Assembly (NCBI GenBank): GCA_028819235.1
Contig: JAPPMC010000197.1
Span: forward strand, 1-53,647
DNA: 53,647 nt
Source of the DNA: Bryobacterales bacterium
Lineage (GTDB): Bacteria > Acidobacteriota > Terriglobia > Bryobacterales > UBA6623
Direction: 5' to 3'
This document shows, piece by piece, positions 43,624 to 51,272 of the stretch. The notes beneath the pieces are model-generated. The model was given only the letters and a program-made list of their open reading frames with translations. It did not search any database and had not been told where the DNA came from. Every line of letters starts with the position of its first letter. The first letter of the stretch is position 1. A program made the position numbers and the translations under genes.

Positions 43624-44096
43624 CGGCGGCGCATCCGCAGAATGCTCGCGACGAGGTTCGTCGTCGAATAGCCGCGCTCGAACGGGATGGCGAACACCTG
43701 TCCGCCCGCGGCCTCCACTATCTCCCGGCCTGCGATCCAGTGCGCCCAGTCGGCACCCTTGACCAGCACGTCCGGCAGCAGCACTTCCAGCAGGGCATGG
43801 GGCGTGTCCTCGTCAAAGACCGTGACCGCGTCGACGCAGGCGAGCGAAGCGAGGATGGCGGCCCTGTCACCTTCGGGGAGGACGGGCCGGCCCGGCCCCT
43901 TCAGGCCTTGCACACTGCGGTCGGAATTGACCGCTACGACCAGACGCTCGCCGTGCTCGCTGGCCTGCTCCAGCAGGCGCACGTGCCCCGGATGAAGCAG
44001 GTCAAAGCAGCCGTTGGTGAACACCACGCGCTCACCGGCCCGGCCCCACGCCGCTCGACGCTCGACGAGATCCGCACGGCTCGCCACCACTCCCAT
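43620..44096 (-). CDS. rfaE2: D-glycero-beta-D-manno-heptose 1-phosphate adenylyltransferase
   Basis: The 158-residue nucleotidyltransferase corresponds to the C-terminal half of HldE. It has FTNGCFDLLHPGHV with the HxGH motif at 35-38, VNSDRSVQGLKG, GRPVLPEGDRAAIL, KGADW and the C-terminal GYSTTNLVASI. It makes ADP-heptose for the lipopolysaccharide inner core, which supports a diderm envelope. The kinase half (HldA-like) is not fused and not nearby. ATG 44096 gives the family length and lies 23 nt after thpR. Confidence 0.9.
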   Translation of the reverse strand: MGVVASRADLVERRAAWGRAGERVVFTNGCFDLLHPGHVRLLEQASEHGERLVVAVNSDRSVQGLKGPGRPVLPEGDRAAILASLACVDAVTVFDEDTPHALLEVLLPDVLVKGADWAHWIAGREIVEAAGGQVFAIPFERGYSTTNLVASILRMRRR

Positions 44097-44119
44097 CGGG
44101 AGGCCTCGCGGAGCGCGGT

Positions 44120-44713
44120 CTAAACGTGCATCGCAAGCCGGGCCGGACGTACCGCTGCGGTCGGAGCATGGTACTGGAACTCCTCGATCTTGCGATACAC
44201 AGGGCCGCTGCGGGTCAGCATGCTGCCGTAGAGCGTAAAGGCCTCGACCGGGAAGCCCCCGAAGTCCCTGCTCGGAAGCTCTTCGATCGCCTCGTGCATC
44301 TCTGTCAGGTTGCACTCGGCGCGCAGACGGCCAAGAGTCAGGTGCGGCACGTACGGCCGCACTTCCGGGGCAATGCCCAGCGCGGCAAGGCGGGTGTCGA
44401 CGCTGCTGGCGAGCTGGCGCAGGGCGGTCGAATTCTCGGCGATCACCCAAAACACCCGCGGGCTGAGTCCGTGGGGGAAGAACCCGAGGCCCGCCAGCCT
44501 GACGGTCACCTTCATGGGCACGCGGACACGGTCCAAGGCCTCGATAACCTCGTCCAGTCTGCGCTCGTCCCACTCGCCTATGTACTTCAGGGAGACGTGC
44601 ATGTTGCTCGGATGCACCCAGCGCATGGGTGCCATCGGCGCCAAGCGGCGTACTAGCTCGGTCAGGGCGGTAACAGTCCGGGAATCCGGCTCAAGGGCGA
44701 CGAACAGGCGCAT
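44120..44713 (-). CDS. thpR: RNA 2',3'-cyclic phosphodiesterase (LigT/ThpR family)
   Basis: This 2H-phosphoesterase of 197 residues has both signature motifs: HVSL (His39, Ser41, in place of HxT) and HLTL (His124, Thr126). The family opens 2',3'-cyclic phosphates on RNA ends and also ligates tRNA halves in vitro. ATG 44713 follows an AAGAGGAG Shine-Dalgarno (44730-44723). It is probably cotranscribed with rfaE2 and mfd downstream. A 7-bp hairpin separates it from the gene upstream. Confidence 0.92.
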   Translation of the reverse strand: MRLFVALEPDSRTVTALTELVRRLAPMAPMRWVHPSNMHVSLKYIGEWDERRLDEVIEALDRVRVPMKVTVRLAGLGFFPHGLSPRVFWVIAENSTALRQLASSVDTRLAALGIAPEVRPYVPHLTLGRLRAECNLTEMHEAIEELPSRDFGGFPVEAFTLYGSMLTRSGPVYRKIEEFQYHAPTAAVRPARLAMHV

Positions 44714-44736
44714 TGTGGAAGACTCCTCTTAATTGG

Positions 44737-44753
44737 CCGCCGCGGAGCGGCGG
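44737..44753 (-). terminator. Intercistronic hairpin upstream of thpR
   Basis: CCGCCGC (44737-44743) and GCGGCGG (44747-44753) form a perfect 7-bp stem with a 3-nt loop, 23 nt after the stop of the small secreted protein. On the minus strand a short A/T-rich CCAATTAAG follows rather than a U tract. It may be a partial terminator or an RNA-processing hairpin dividing the operon. Confidence 0.35.
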
Positions 44754-44776
44754 GTCTGTGATTGGGGTGATTGCTA

Positions 44777-45202
44777 CTACTTGCGGTGAACCGAGAACTG
44801 GTCGGACGGAGGCTTCAATACGATCGTTTCCGTCTGCTCGGCCTCAGTGAGCGTCACCTCGGAACCGTGCGTGCGGAAGCCCTTGCTGATGACTTGGATC
44901 AGCACGGGCCCTCGCGGCAGGGGCGGAACGGGCGTGCTGCCCTCGTTGCTCGTCTTGAGCTCGAGGGCAGGACCCTTCCGCTTGAACTTTTTCTGCTTCC
45001 CCTTTAGCGGGCGTATGATGACGCTGGCCCGCGGGACCGGGCGGCCGGATTCGTCGCGCACGATGATGCGCAACGCGGTCCACTCGCGCGCCGCCATCAG
45101 CCATCTGGCGGAGGGCACTGCAGCCAGCAGCGTGGCCAGCGCTCGGCGGCGGTCCAGGAACGGCTGGAGGAAGGAGGCGGACAACACGGGATCAGAACAC
45201 AT
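44777..45202 (-). CDS. Small exported protein with carboxypeptidase-regulatory-like domain
   Basis: The 141-residue protein has a hydrophobic N-terminal segment after basic residues (RRRALATLLAAVP, about 19-31), then a beta-sandwich: LRIIVRDESGRPVPRASVIIRPLK, a Lys-rich loop (KGKQKKFKRKGP) and LPRGPVLIQVISKGFRTHG. This is the CarboxypepD_reg/SpaA-like fold without any barrel. ATG 45202 overlaps the upstream barrel gene by 11 nt; GTG 45187 is an alternative. It may be an accessory to the barrel protein. Function unknown. Confidence 0.72.
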   Translation of the reverse strand: MCSDPVLSASFLQPFLDRRRALATLLAAVPSARWLMAAREWTALRIIVRDESGRPVPRASVIIRPLKGKQKKFKRKGPALELKTSNEGSTPVPPLPRGPVLIQVISKGFRTHGSEVTLTEAEQTETIVLKPPSDQFSVHRK

Positions 45203-47000
45203 AGCTGAGGGCACCGGAATAGCTGCGGATGGCCTGCAGCAGATGCAGGATCCGCCCGCCCGGCGCGTCCAGCGGAAGGTAGCCCGCCTTGAGAAGGTTG
45301 CGGAACTCCGCGCGGGCCTCGAACTTGCCCGGCATGCCCGCCACGCTGGGCAGTGGCTGGCGCAGGCTGACGTTCAGGCCCGGATCGGACCGGGAAGCGA
45401 AATCATTGAATGGGTCCGGCGGCAGCACGGACTGCCGGCTTGCCCACTGGTACGAACCCGTGAGGTGCGTCCGCGAGCCCGGAACGGACACCTCGACCAA
45501 CGCTAGGAGCATGTGCGCCTGCCGCGTCTCCAGGACCTTCCGCAGCTCCGCAGCAGAGGCCTCCCGCAAGTGTGTGCGGGTCGGTGACAGGACGCCTCCA
45601 TAGCCATACCCCAGCGACGCCCGCAGGCGATCGGCGATCTTGCGCGAGTATGACACGCGGGCCCCGGAAGCCTGATAGCTGCCGGCGTTGACGGTGGAAG
45701 CGGTCGAGTACAGGTCTGGGACGACTTCTCCAGCTCCCAGAGTGCCGTCCGGCACGGTGGCGGAGATAGCCGCGTCGCGGGTCCTTTCGCTGTAGACGGC
45801 AGCTTCGACCAGCCCGTTGCCGAAGCGCTGCCTGTAGGCGGCCTCGGCGTGTTCGGAGCGCTGGACAGTTGGCCGGCCGTCCACGACGGTGACTCGGGGG
45901 AAGCTCCCGAGGTGCTGCACGCTGCTTCGCAGGGCCGCGTCCACCCCGGCGCGCGTGGCTGACGGGGGCGGCACGCCGGACGCGTAGCTCACGGCCAGCT
46001 CTCGTCCCCCGCCGAACTCGTACGCGACCTTCGCGTAGGGGCTGGCGACATTCAGGCGATCGAGGAAGCGCACGGATTCGAACAGCAGTCCGTACTCCAC
46101 CCGCAGCCTCTCGGCAAGCCGCACCGAGTCCCCAAGCTCCAGCGAGAATGTCTCGAGCTTCGGAAGGCCCTGGCGGTCCTGTCCGGGGGCGACCATGCGG
46201 CGCGCAGCCGCTGAGGAGGCCTGCACCTGCCTGACAGTCAACGCGACCTCGGGCTTGGCGAATCCGACCTCCTTGGAGTAGCTCGTGCGGAACGCTGTCG
46301 TGCTCCCCGGAATGTCCGGGCGGCCGGCACCGCTGTTCCCGCTGAGGGTGACGTCATGGCTGCCGAACAGGGACGTGGCGACAGCGAATGCAGTTCCCAG
46401 GTCGCGCCGCGTGCTGAGGCCGTCGGAACGGTTCCCCTGCCCTGCCGTGAGCTGGGCATAGGCGTGGGTGTCCTCGAAGGTGCCGTCGAGCTTGCGCAGG
46501 AATTTCTCCCGCTCGTCATGCTCGGCAGGCGCGAAGCGCAGGACGTTGCGCCGCGAGTGCTTGGCGCGCAGGACCCACTTCCAGCGGTCCGTCATGTCGC
46601 GCACTTGGCTCCCGTAGCCCAGCTGCAGGCTGGCGAATACCCCGTTGAGGGTGACCTCGAGGAACGTCCGCTTTCCGGGCGCAACGGACAGCTCGCCCTT
46701 GCGGGCCAGCGCGAAGCTTGGCTGCCGCACCTCGACCGAGTACGTTCCGGGAAACAGCCCCGCGAACTGGAACCAGCCACGGTAGTCGCTCTTGGCGCTG
46801 CGCAGCACTGACCCGTCGGCCCGCAGCAGCCTTACGTCCGCGTCCATTTGCGGGATGCCGGCCAAATCGCGGACCAAGCCGCCGATGCTGCCTCCCGAGT
46901 CGGCGAAGACCGGGACGGCAAGAATGGTGACGGCCAGCCAAACCGTGCATAGACGCCGCGTTCGCCCGGAAGGCTTTCGCTCGGCGCCCGACACGATCAC
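45192..47000 (-). CDS. Outer-membrane barrel protein with carboxypeptidase-regulatory N-terminus
   Basis: The 602-residue protein has a signal peptide (about 15-33, ending VPVFA), a CarboxypepD_reg-type domain (about 37-115, GGLVRDLAGIPQMDADV and FPGTYSVEV) and a long beta-rich part ending GALSYVF, an outer-membrane barrel C-terminus. It resembles a TonB receptor without an obvious plug, and it is half the usual length. GTG 47000 overlaps the GWxTD stop (GTGA). The tight coupling suggests that the GWxTD protein, barrel and small protein form one envelope system. Confidence 0.78.
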   Translation of the reverse strand: MIVSGAERKPSGRTRRLCTVWLAVTILAVPVFADSGGSIGGLVRDLAGIPQMDADVRLLRADGSVLRSAKSDYRGWFQFAGLFPGTYSVEVRQPSFALARKGELSVAPGKRTFLEVTLNGVFASLQLGYGSQVRDMTDRWKWVLRAKHSRRNVLRFAPAEHDEREKFLRKLDGTFEDTHAYAQLTAGQGNRSDGLSTRRDLGTAFAVATSLFGSHDVTLSGNSGAGRPDIPGSTTAFRTSYSKEVGFAKPEVALTVRQVQASSAAARRMVAPGQDRQGLPKLETFSLELGDSVRLAERLRVEYGLLFESVRFLDRLNVASPYAKVAYEFGGGRELAVSYASGVPPPSATRAGVDAALRSSVQHLGSFPRVTVVDGRPTVQRSEHAEAAYRQRFGNGLVEAAVYSERTRDAAISATVPDGTLGAGEVVPDLYSTASTVNAGSYQASGARVSYSRKIADRLRASLGYGYGGVLSPTRTHLREASAAELRKVLETRQAHMLLALVEVSVPGSRTHLTGSYQWASRQSVLPPDPFNDFASRSDPGLNVSLRQPLPSVAGMPGKFEARAEFRNLLKAGYLPLDAPGGRILHLLQAIRSYSGALSYVF

Positions 47001-48646
47001 TGCACCCGGAATGTGGCGCTGGGCGCCAGGCTCTCGTTCTTGATGCGGTCCTGCACGAGCAGGTTCAGCTTGTACTGGCCAGGCTCAAGGGTCTGCAAGG
47101 GGAGCAGCTTCTCGATGACAACCTGGCGGGAAGACGCGCCGCGGATGGCGTTGACATCCTCCGTGAAGTTGAGCAGCAGCTCGTCGGGAGCCTCCAAGCG
47201 CGCGATCTGGTAGGTGACGTCACCTCGTGGCCGGCTGGTCTCGTCATCCTGCCCGAGGTTGTAGATCTGCATGTAGATGCCCATCTTCTCTTCGCGCTTG
47301 AAGGACTCGTCGATGCGCGGCCGCACCTTGGAGCTGCCGATCACGAACTGGCCGGTGCCCAGAGAGCGGATGGGCACACGCTCGATCTTGTCGGCCAAGA
47401 TCAGAGATGAGGTCGCAAGCGCCTCATCGTCGAACTCGGGCACGCGCATAGCGGTGCGGTAGGTCCCCATGGTCTCGCCGACCAAGTCCTTGACCACGAG
47501 CTCGAGGCGGTACATGCCCGGCGCCAGCGGAAGGGTCTTGTTGTAGATCGAGGACCGGCCCACCTCCTGGTGCATACGCTCCGGGGTAGTGGTGATGCTC
47601 ACCGTGTCTTCGAATGTCGACTGCACACGGCGGGTCATCGTGGTGATGCGCCCGAAGATGTTGGCCACGGCCTTGTGCAGGCCGCCCTCCTCCTTGAAGA
47701 CCAGGTTCTCGTTGCGCAGCAGCACCGTGATCCCGGTCAGCACGGAATTGTTGGTGACGCGCACAAAGTGGATGTCGGCTTCGTAGGGGAGCGTGTCGTA
47801 GTCGATCGTCGAGTTGACGATCGCCTCCAAGTCCTTGAACTTAACGGCCGGCGGCTTGAAGATGTTCGCGTACAGCTGCAGGCGCTCGAATTGGTTGTAG
47901 CGTATCGACTGGGCCCCGCCGATCGGCATCCCCATGCGCGTCCCGTCCGTCCGGCGGAAGCGGTCGGCCTTCGTGGTCAGCCCCATCTGCTCGGAAAGCG
48001 TCAGGCCCGCCCCCGGCACGTGCAACAGCGCGTCCTTCTCTGAAGGGTCCATTGTCAGCCGGTACTCTCCGGTCATGGTCGGGTCCACGAACTCGAGCAG
48101 GATGTCGCTGCCGATGCCCTCGATCCAGCGATAGCGCCAGATCTCGAAGGGGTAGGTCGACGTGAACCCGCCGCCCTCTTCGTATGGCCTCTGGTACTGG
48201 CCTCCTGAGGGATGGGACTCCACTTCGTCAGCCGGACCGTAGGCGATGTAGATCCGGCCCCGGTCCGTCCTCCAGCCCGGAATTCCCGATGCGAAGCGGT
48301 CGTTGGCATAAGCGATCCGCCGGTAGTGCTCTTCCTTGTACTCGTTCTCGATCGTGTCCGGCGTCGGATCCCGACGCATCCAGAAAGACTCGATGAAGTT
48401 CTCGCGCTCCTCGTCGGTCGCCATCTGCACGAACGCCCTGCGCTCTTGGGGCGTGATGATGTAGCGCACGTCCTCGTCCAGCCACCGCTTGAAGGGACCG
48501 CGCAATTCCTTACGAAGGCGCTCCAGCCGTCGCTTCTCCTCCTTCGCGCTCAGCTTCGCCGGCTCGCCGGGGCCTTGGGCCACCGCCGAGCCCACAAGCG
48601 CAGAGGCAAGCAACGCGACCATCACGTGCATTCCCCGTATTCGCAT
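46997..48646 (-). CDS. GWxTD domain-containing secreted protein
   Basis: The 549-residue exported protein has a signal peptide (about 1-23, ending GSAVAQ), a charged helical stretch, then the GWxTD domain: FWMRRDPTPDTIENEYKEEHYRRI-type text split by FASGIPGWRTDRGRIYIAYG with the name-giving GWRTD at about 123-127. The C-terminal half is beta-rich. GWxTD proteins occur in Acidobacteriota and Bacteroidota and lack a known function. ATG 48646 has GGGAGGA upstream. It heads the minus-strand gene run, behind a strong promoter. Confidence 0.9.
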   Translation of the reverse strand: MRIRGMHVMVALLASALVGSAVAQGPGEPAKLSAKEEKRRLERLRKELRGPFKRWLDEDVRYIITPQERRAFVQMATDEERENFIESFWMRRDPTPDTIENEYKEEHYRRIAYANDRFASGIPGWRTDRGRIYIAYGPADEVESHPSGGQYQRPYEEGGGFTSTYPFEIWRYRWIEGIGSDILLEFVDPTMTGEYRLTMDPSEKDALLHVPGAGLTLSEQMGLTTKADRFRRTDGTRMGMPIGGAQSIRYNQFERLQLYANIFKPPAVKFKDLEAIVNSTIDYDTLPYEADIHFVRVTNNSVLTGITVLLRNENLVFKEEGGLHKAVANIFGRITTMTRRVQSTFEDTVSITTTPERMHQEVGRSSIYNKTLPLAPGMYRLELVVKDLVGETMGTYRTAMRVPEFDDEALATSSLILADKIERVPIRSLGTGQFVIGSSKVRPRIDESFKREEKMGIYMQIYNLGQDDETSRPRGDVTYQIARLEAPDELLLNFTEDVNAIRGASSRQVVIEKLLPLQTLEPGQYKLNLLVQDRIKNESLAPSATFRVQ

Positions 48647-48717
48647 TGGTCCTCCCGCTAGCCCTGCCTAGAGGCGCCCAGCCGCCTGCCGGGGCACCTT
48701 GACGTGACTCCATGAAG

Positions 48718-48746
48718 ATTTTACTTCGTATGGTCGCATCCGTCAA
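48718..48746 (-). promoter_or_regulatory. Strong sigma70-type promoter of the GWxTD operon
   Basis: On the minus strand TTGACG (48746-48741) and TAAAAT (48723-48718) are exactly 17 nt apart, each one mismatch from consensus. Transcription should start near 48711, with a 65-nt leader before GWxTD. The -35 overlaps the last codons of the upstream phosphatase gene. Confidence 0.8.
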
Positions 48747-50518
48747 GCACTTTCGCCCCGCGAGTCCGGAGACCTGTCGGCTGCGTCGGCGGCCGCCCCT
48801 TGGGCATCGATCTCTTTCCCGCCGGCGCGGAGACCTGTCGGCTCAGCCATCGAGGTCGCCGTCGACCCGCGAAACTCCACCACCATCAGTGTGAGATCGT
48901 CCTGACGACCGCTCCCCGCACCGAAGGCTTCAACGCTCTCCAGCAGCGCGTCGAAGAACGCGTCGATGCCGAGCGAGGCGCGCTTGGACGCGACCCGCCG
49001 GAGTCGATCAAGGCCGTACGGTTCCGATGCGGCGTTGCGCAGTTCGGTGACGCCATCGCTGTAGACGACCAGCTTGTCCCGGGGCCGCAGCCTGCACTCG
49101 TCCTCGCGGAATTCCGCGTTTTCGAAGATTCCGACGGGCCGGCTGTTTGGCGCCAAGAGCTCGCACTGCCCGAACCGCCGCACGATGATCGCCGGGCAGT
49201 GGCCGGCATTGCTCCAGCGGACGTGCCCATCCTTAAGCAGGCTAGCCGCGAAGACCGTCGCGAAGTGGGCGTTCCGCGAACGCTCGCACAGGTACCGGTT
49301 AATGCGGGCGAGCGTGCCGGCCAGGGAGACCTCCGGCCCTGCCCCTAGGAAGAAAGCTCCCTGCAACAGCGAGGCGAGGATGGAAGCGGCCGGCCCTTTG
49401 CCGGACACGTCAGCGAGGACGGCCGCCCAGTTGCCGGCCGCCAATCGCATCAGGTCATAGTAGTCACCGCCCAGCCGGGAGCTGGGCTCGCTGTGCCCGC
49501 GGGCGAGCAACCACCCGTCCCGCGGCAGGGCCGTGGGCAGCAATGCACGCTGGATCTCGCGCGCCATCGACAGCTCCTGCTCAAGGCGTCGCTTTTGGCG
49601 GGCCTGCTCCAAGAGTCTGGCGTTCTCCACGCTGGTCGAGACCTCGATCGCGAGCGCGTGCAGCAGGGCCTGGTTGGCCTCCGCAGGCAACATCCCCCAA
49701 TGCCGAGAATCCATGTACAGGGCCCCCAGTGTGTCGCGCTTGGCCGAAATGACCGTAGTCTCGTGGTCGTGGCCCAGGCGCATTCGAAGAATGGGCACGC
49801 AGAGCGCGGCCCGGGGGCTGCCCTCAGCCAGCGTCGAGACGTCCAGATCCATGCTGAAGAGCTGCGCGCGCCGATCGAGGGCGCGGGAGATCTCCTCGAG
49901 CGGGACGGTCAGGCCGCGCGCAATGGATGCGCGGCCCTCCGTGCTGCGGGCGGCCCTTACCACCAGCTTGGCTTCGGAATCCCGCAGTAGGAGGAAGGCC
50001 CGCTCGGCATTTGCGATTGCCAAGGCCGCTTCCAGGACGGCGGCGAAGACGTCGTCCACTCCGCTGGCGGACTCCATCGTCCGGGCGACGTCGAGCATGG
50101 CCGATAGGCGCCCGAGCGTGCCGGTCCGTTGCCGCTCCTCTCCCAGCCCAGCCACCTTTTGCAGTAGGGGCAGGCGCGAGATGTGGCCCTCGCGGATCGT
50201 GATCTGGTACGAGTCTCCGACCCCAAACCCGAGCCGGTCACCCTCCACGATCGCTGCCCTCTTGGAGACCCGCTTCCCGTTCAGGAAGACGCCGTTGCGG
50301 CTGCCCAGGTCTTCGAGCACGTAGCCGCGTCCCCGATTGGCGATGCGAGCGTGCCGCCTCGAGATCCGGTTGTCAGCCAGTACGAGGTCGCACCTCGTGT
50401 GCCTGCCGATCACGAACGGGTTGCGGTCGACAGGCACATGCTGGCACTGGCCCGAGGCTGGCTCGACGAGCAGGGAGAGCTTCCGCGGGGGCGAGCCAGT
50501 GCTGTCGTGCGCGCCCAT
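48743..50518 (-). CDS. FHA-GAF-PP2C (SpoIIE/RsbU-type) serine/threonine phosphatase
   Basis: The 591-residue cytosolic signalling protein has an FHA domain (about 28-105) with the phosphothreonine-binding Arg39 (IGRHTRCDL), Ser53 and His56 (ISRRHARI), then a GAF domain (about 150-315), a coiled-coil linker (ARQKRRLEQELSMAREIQRAL) and a SpoIIE-like PP2C domain (about 345-555). Metal-site acids are in RLGGDYYDL and LADVSGKG. It would dephosphorylate an anti-sigma-factor antagonist or similar target in answer to a GAF ligand and phosphoprotein binding. No partner-switching gene lies nearby. It starts 27 nt after fur. Confidence 0.92.
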   Translation of the reverse strand: MGAHDSTGSPPRKLSLLVEPASGQCQHVPVDRNPFVIGRHTRCDLVLADNRISRRHARIANRGRGYVLEDLGSRNGVFLNGKRVSKRAAIVEGDRLGFGVGDSYQITIREGHISRLPLLQKVAGLGEERQRTGTLGRLSAMLDVARTMESASGVDDVFAAVLEAALAIANAERAFLLLRDSEAKLVVRAARSTEGRASIARGLTVPLEEISRALDRRAQLFSMDLDVSTLAEGSPRAALCVPILRMRLGHDHETTVISAKRDTLGALYMDSRHWGMLPAEANQALLHALAIEVSTSVENARLLEQARQKRRLEQELSMAREIQRALLPTALPRDGWLLARGHSEPSSRLGGDYYDLMRLAAGNWAAVLADVSGKGPAASILASLLQGAFFLGAGPEVSLAGTLARINRYLCERSRNAHFATVFAASLLKDGHVRWSNAGHCPAIIVRRFGQCELLAPNSRPVGIFENAEFREDECRLRPRDKLVVYSDGVTELRNAASEPYGLDRLRRVASKRASLGIDAFFDALLESVEAFGAGSGRQDDLTLMVVEFRGSTATSMAEPTGLRAGGKEIDAQGAAADAADRSPDSRGESA

Positions 50519-50545
50519 GCGTTTCGGGCCGTCGCAGGGGACGCT

Positions 50546-51037
50546 CTAGCCGCCGCCGGGCCGTGCCTCGCCCACCGGCTGGTCGGCCCTCGCGGGGGGG
50601 CCCTGGCAGTCCGCGCAATAGCCGCCGAATTCGGTTCGCGCCACCTTGACACGAAAGCCGAACTGCGTCTCCACTTGCTCTTTCATCTCTCGGAGCGGGT
50701 CGCCGAAATACTCGAAGACTGCGCCACAGCGCATGCACACGAGGTGGGCGTGCTCGCGCTTGAGGCGGGTCTCATAGTAATGCTTCTCCCCCTCGTGGTG
50801 CATCAAGTCCAGCTCGTCGACTAGGCCAAACTCCTTAAGAACCTTGAGGGTCCGGTACACCGTGACCTCGTTGATTGCCGGATCCTCGAGCTGGGCCAGC
50901 TCGTATATCTGGTGGGCGTCGAGATGGTCCTTCGAGGCATGGATCAGCCGAAACACCAGTTCCCGCTTCTTGGTGACCCGCAAGCCCTTCTCTCGGAGGA
51001 CCTTGAGCGCATCTCGAGGTACGCCGGCCGGGTTCAC
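50546..51037 (-). CDS. fur: Fur-family metal-responsive transcriptional regulator
   Basis: The 163-residue repressor has a winged helix (about 8-80, RVTKKRELVFRLI, INEVTVYRTLKVLKEFGLV) and a dimerisation domain with HHEGEKHYYE, REHAHLVC and two zinc-binding pairs, CMRC and CADC. Whether it senses iron, zinc, manganese or peroxide cannot be told. GTG 51037 was chosen because a longer frame would run through the tRNA-Pro gene, and because an extended -10 lies just upstream. It appears to be cotranscribed with the FHA-GAF-phosphatase. Confidence 0.92.
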   Translation of the reverse strand: MNPAGVPRDALKVLREKGLRVTKKRELVFRLIHASKDHLDAHQIYELAQLEDPAINEVTVYRTLKVLKEFGLVDELDLMHHEGEKHYYETRLKREHAHLVCMRCGAVFEYFGDPLREMKEQVETQFGFRVKVARTEFGGYCADCQGPPARADQPVGEARPGGG

Positions 51038-51044
51038 AGCGAAC

Positions 51045-51053
51045 AATCTATCA
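51045..51053 (-). promoter_or_regulatory. Extended -10 promoter of fur, apparently leaderless
   Basis: On the minus strand TG-A-TAGATT (51053-51045) ends seven bases before the GTG start of fur, so transcription should begin at or next to the start codon. No -35 match was seen. No Shine-Dalgarno fits in the remaining bases. Confidence 0.5.
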
Positions 51054-51076
51054 CACGGGCCGCTAGGGCTCCCGGG

Positions 51077-51082
51077 TAGAAT
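51077..51082 (+). promoter_or_regulatory. -10 element of tRNA-Pro
   Basis: TAGAAT is one mismatch from consensus and lies 25 nt upstream of the mature tRNA 5' end, a normal distance. It is divergent from the fur promoter 24 bp away. No convincing -35 was found. Confidence 0.45.
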
Positions 51083-51107
51083 GGGGTTAACACACCGCGA
51101 CAGTCGT

Positions 51108-51184
51108 CGGGCCGTGGCGCAGCCTGGTAGCGCGCTTCCTTGGGGTGGAAGAGGTCCCGAGTTCAAATCTCGGCGGCCCGACCA
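51108..51184 (+). tRNA. tRNA-Pro (anticodon GGG), CCA encoded
   Basis: A full cloverleaf: acceptor stem CGGGCCG/CGGCCCG, D arm with AGCCTGGTAGCGC, anticodon stem CTTCC/GGAAG with loop TTGGGGT (anticodon GGG), T arm CCGAG-TTCAAAT-CTCGG, discriminator A and encoded CCA at 51182-51184. It reads CCC and CCU proline codons. The size is 77 nt. Confidence 0.96.
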
Positions 51185-51200
51185 GCGGGGCGGATCCCTC

Positions 51201-51220
51201 GCGCTCCGCGCACGGAGCGC
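51201..51220. terminator. Hairpin between tRNA-Pro and the convergent FG-GAP gene
   Basis: GCGCTCCG (51201-51208) and CGGAGCGC (51213-51220) form a perfect 8-bp stem with loop CGCA. It lies 16 nt past the tRNA CCA and 52 nt past the stop of the convergent gene, so it can end transcription from both sides. No U tract. Confidence 0.5.
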
Positions 51221-51272
51221 CGTTAGGATAGCGCGGCAGGCCGGGGCCCAGCTGCGCCGCGGTCGGTGGCGC

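Noticed and set aside
51038-51166. Longer Fur protein starting at 51166
   Set aside because: The extension would run through the tRNA-Pro gene and has no similarity to Fur N-termini.
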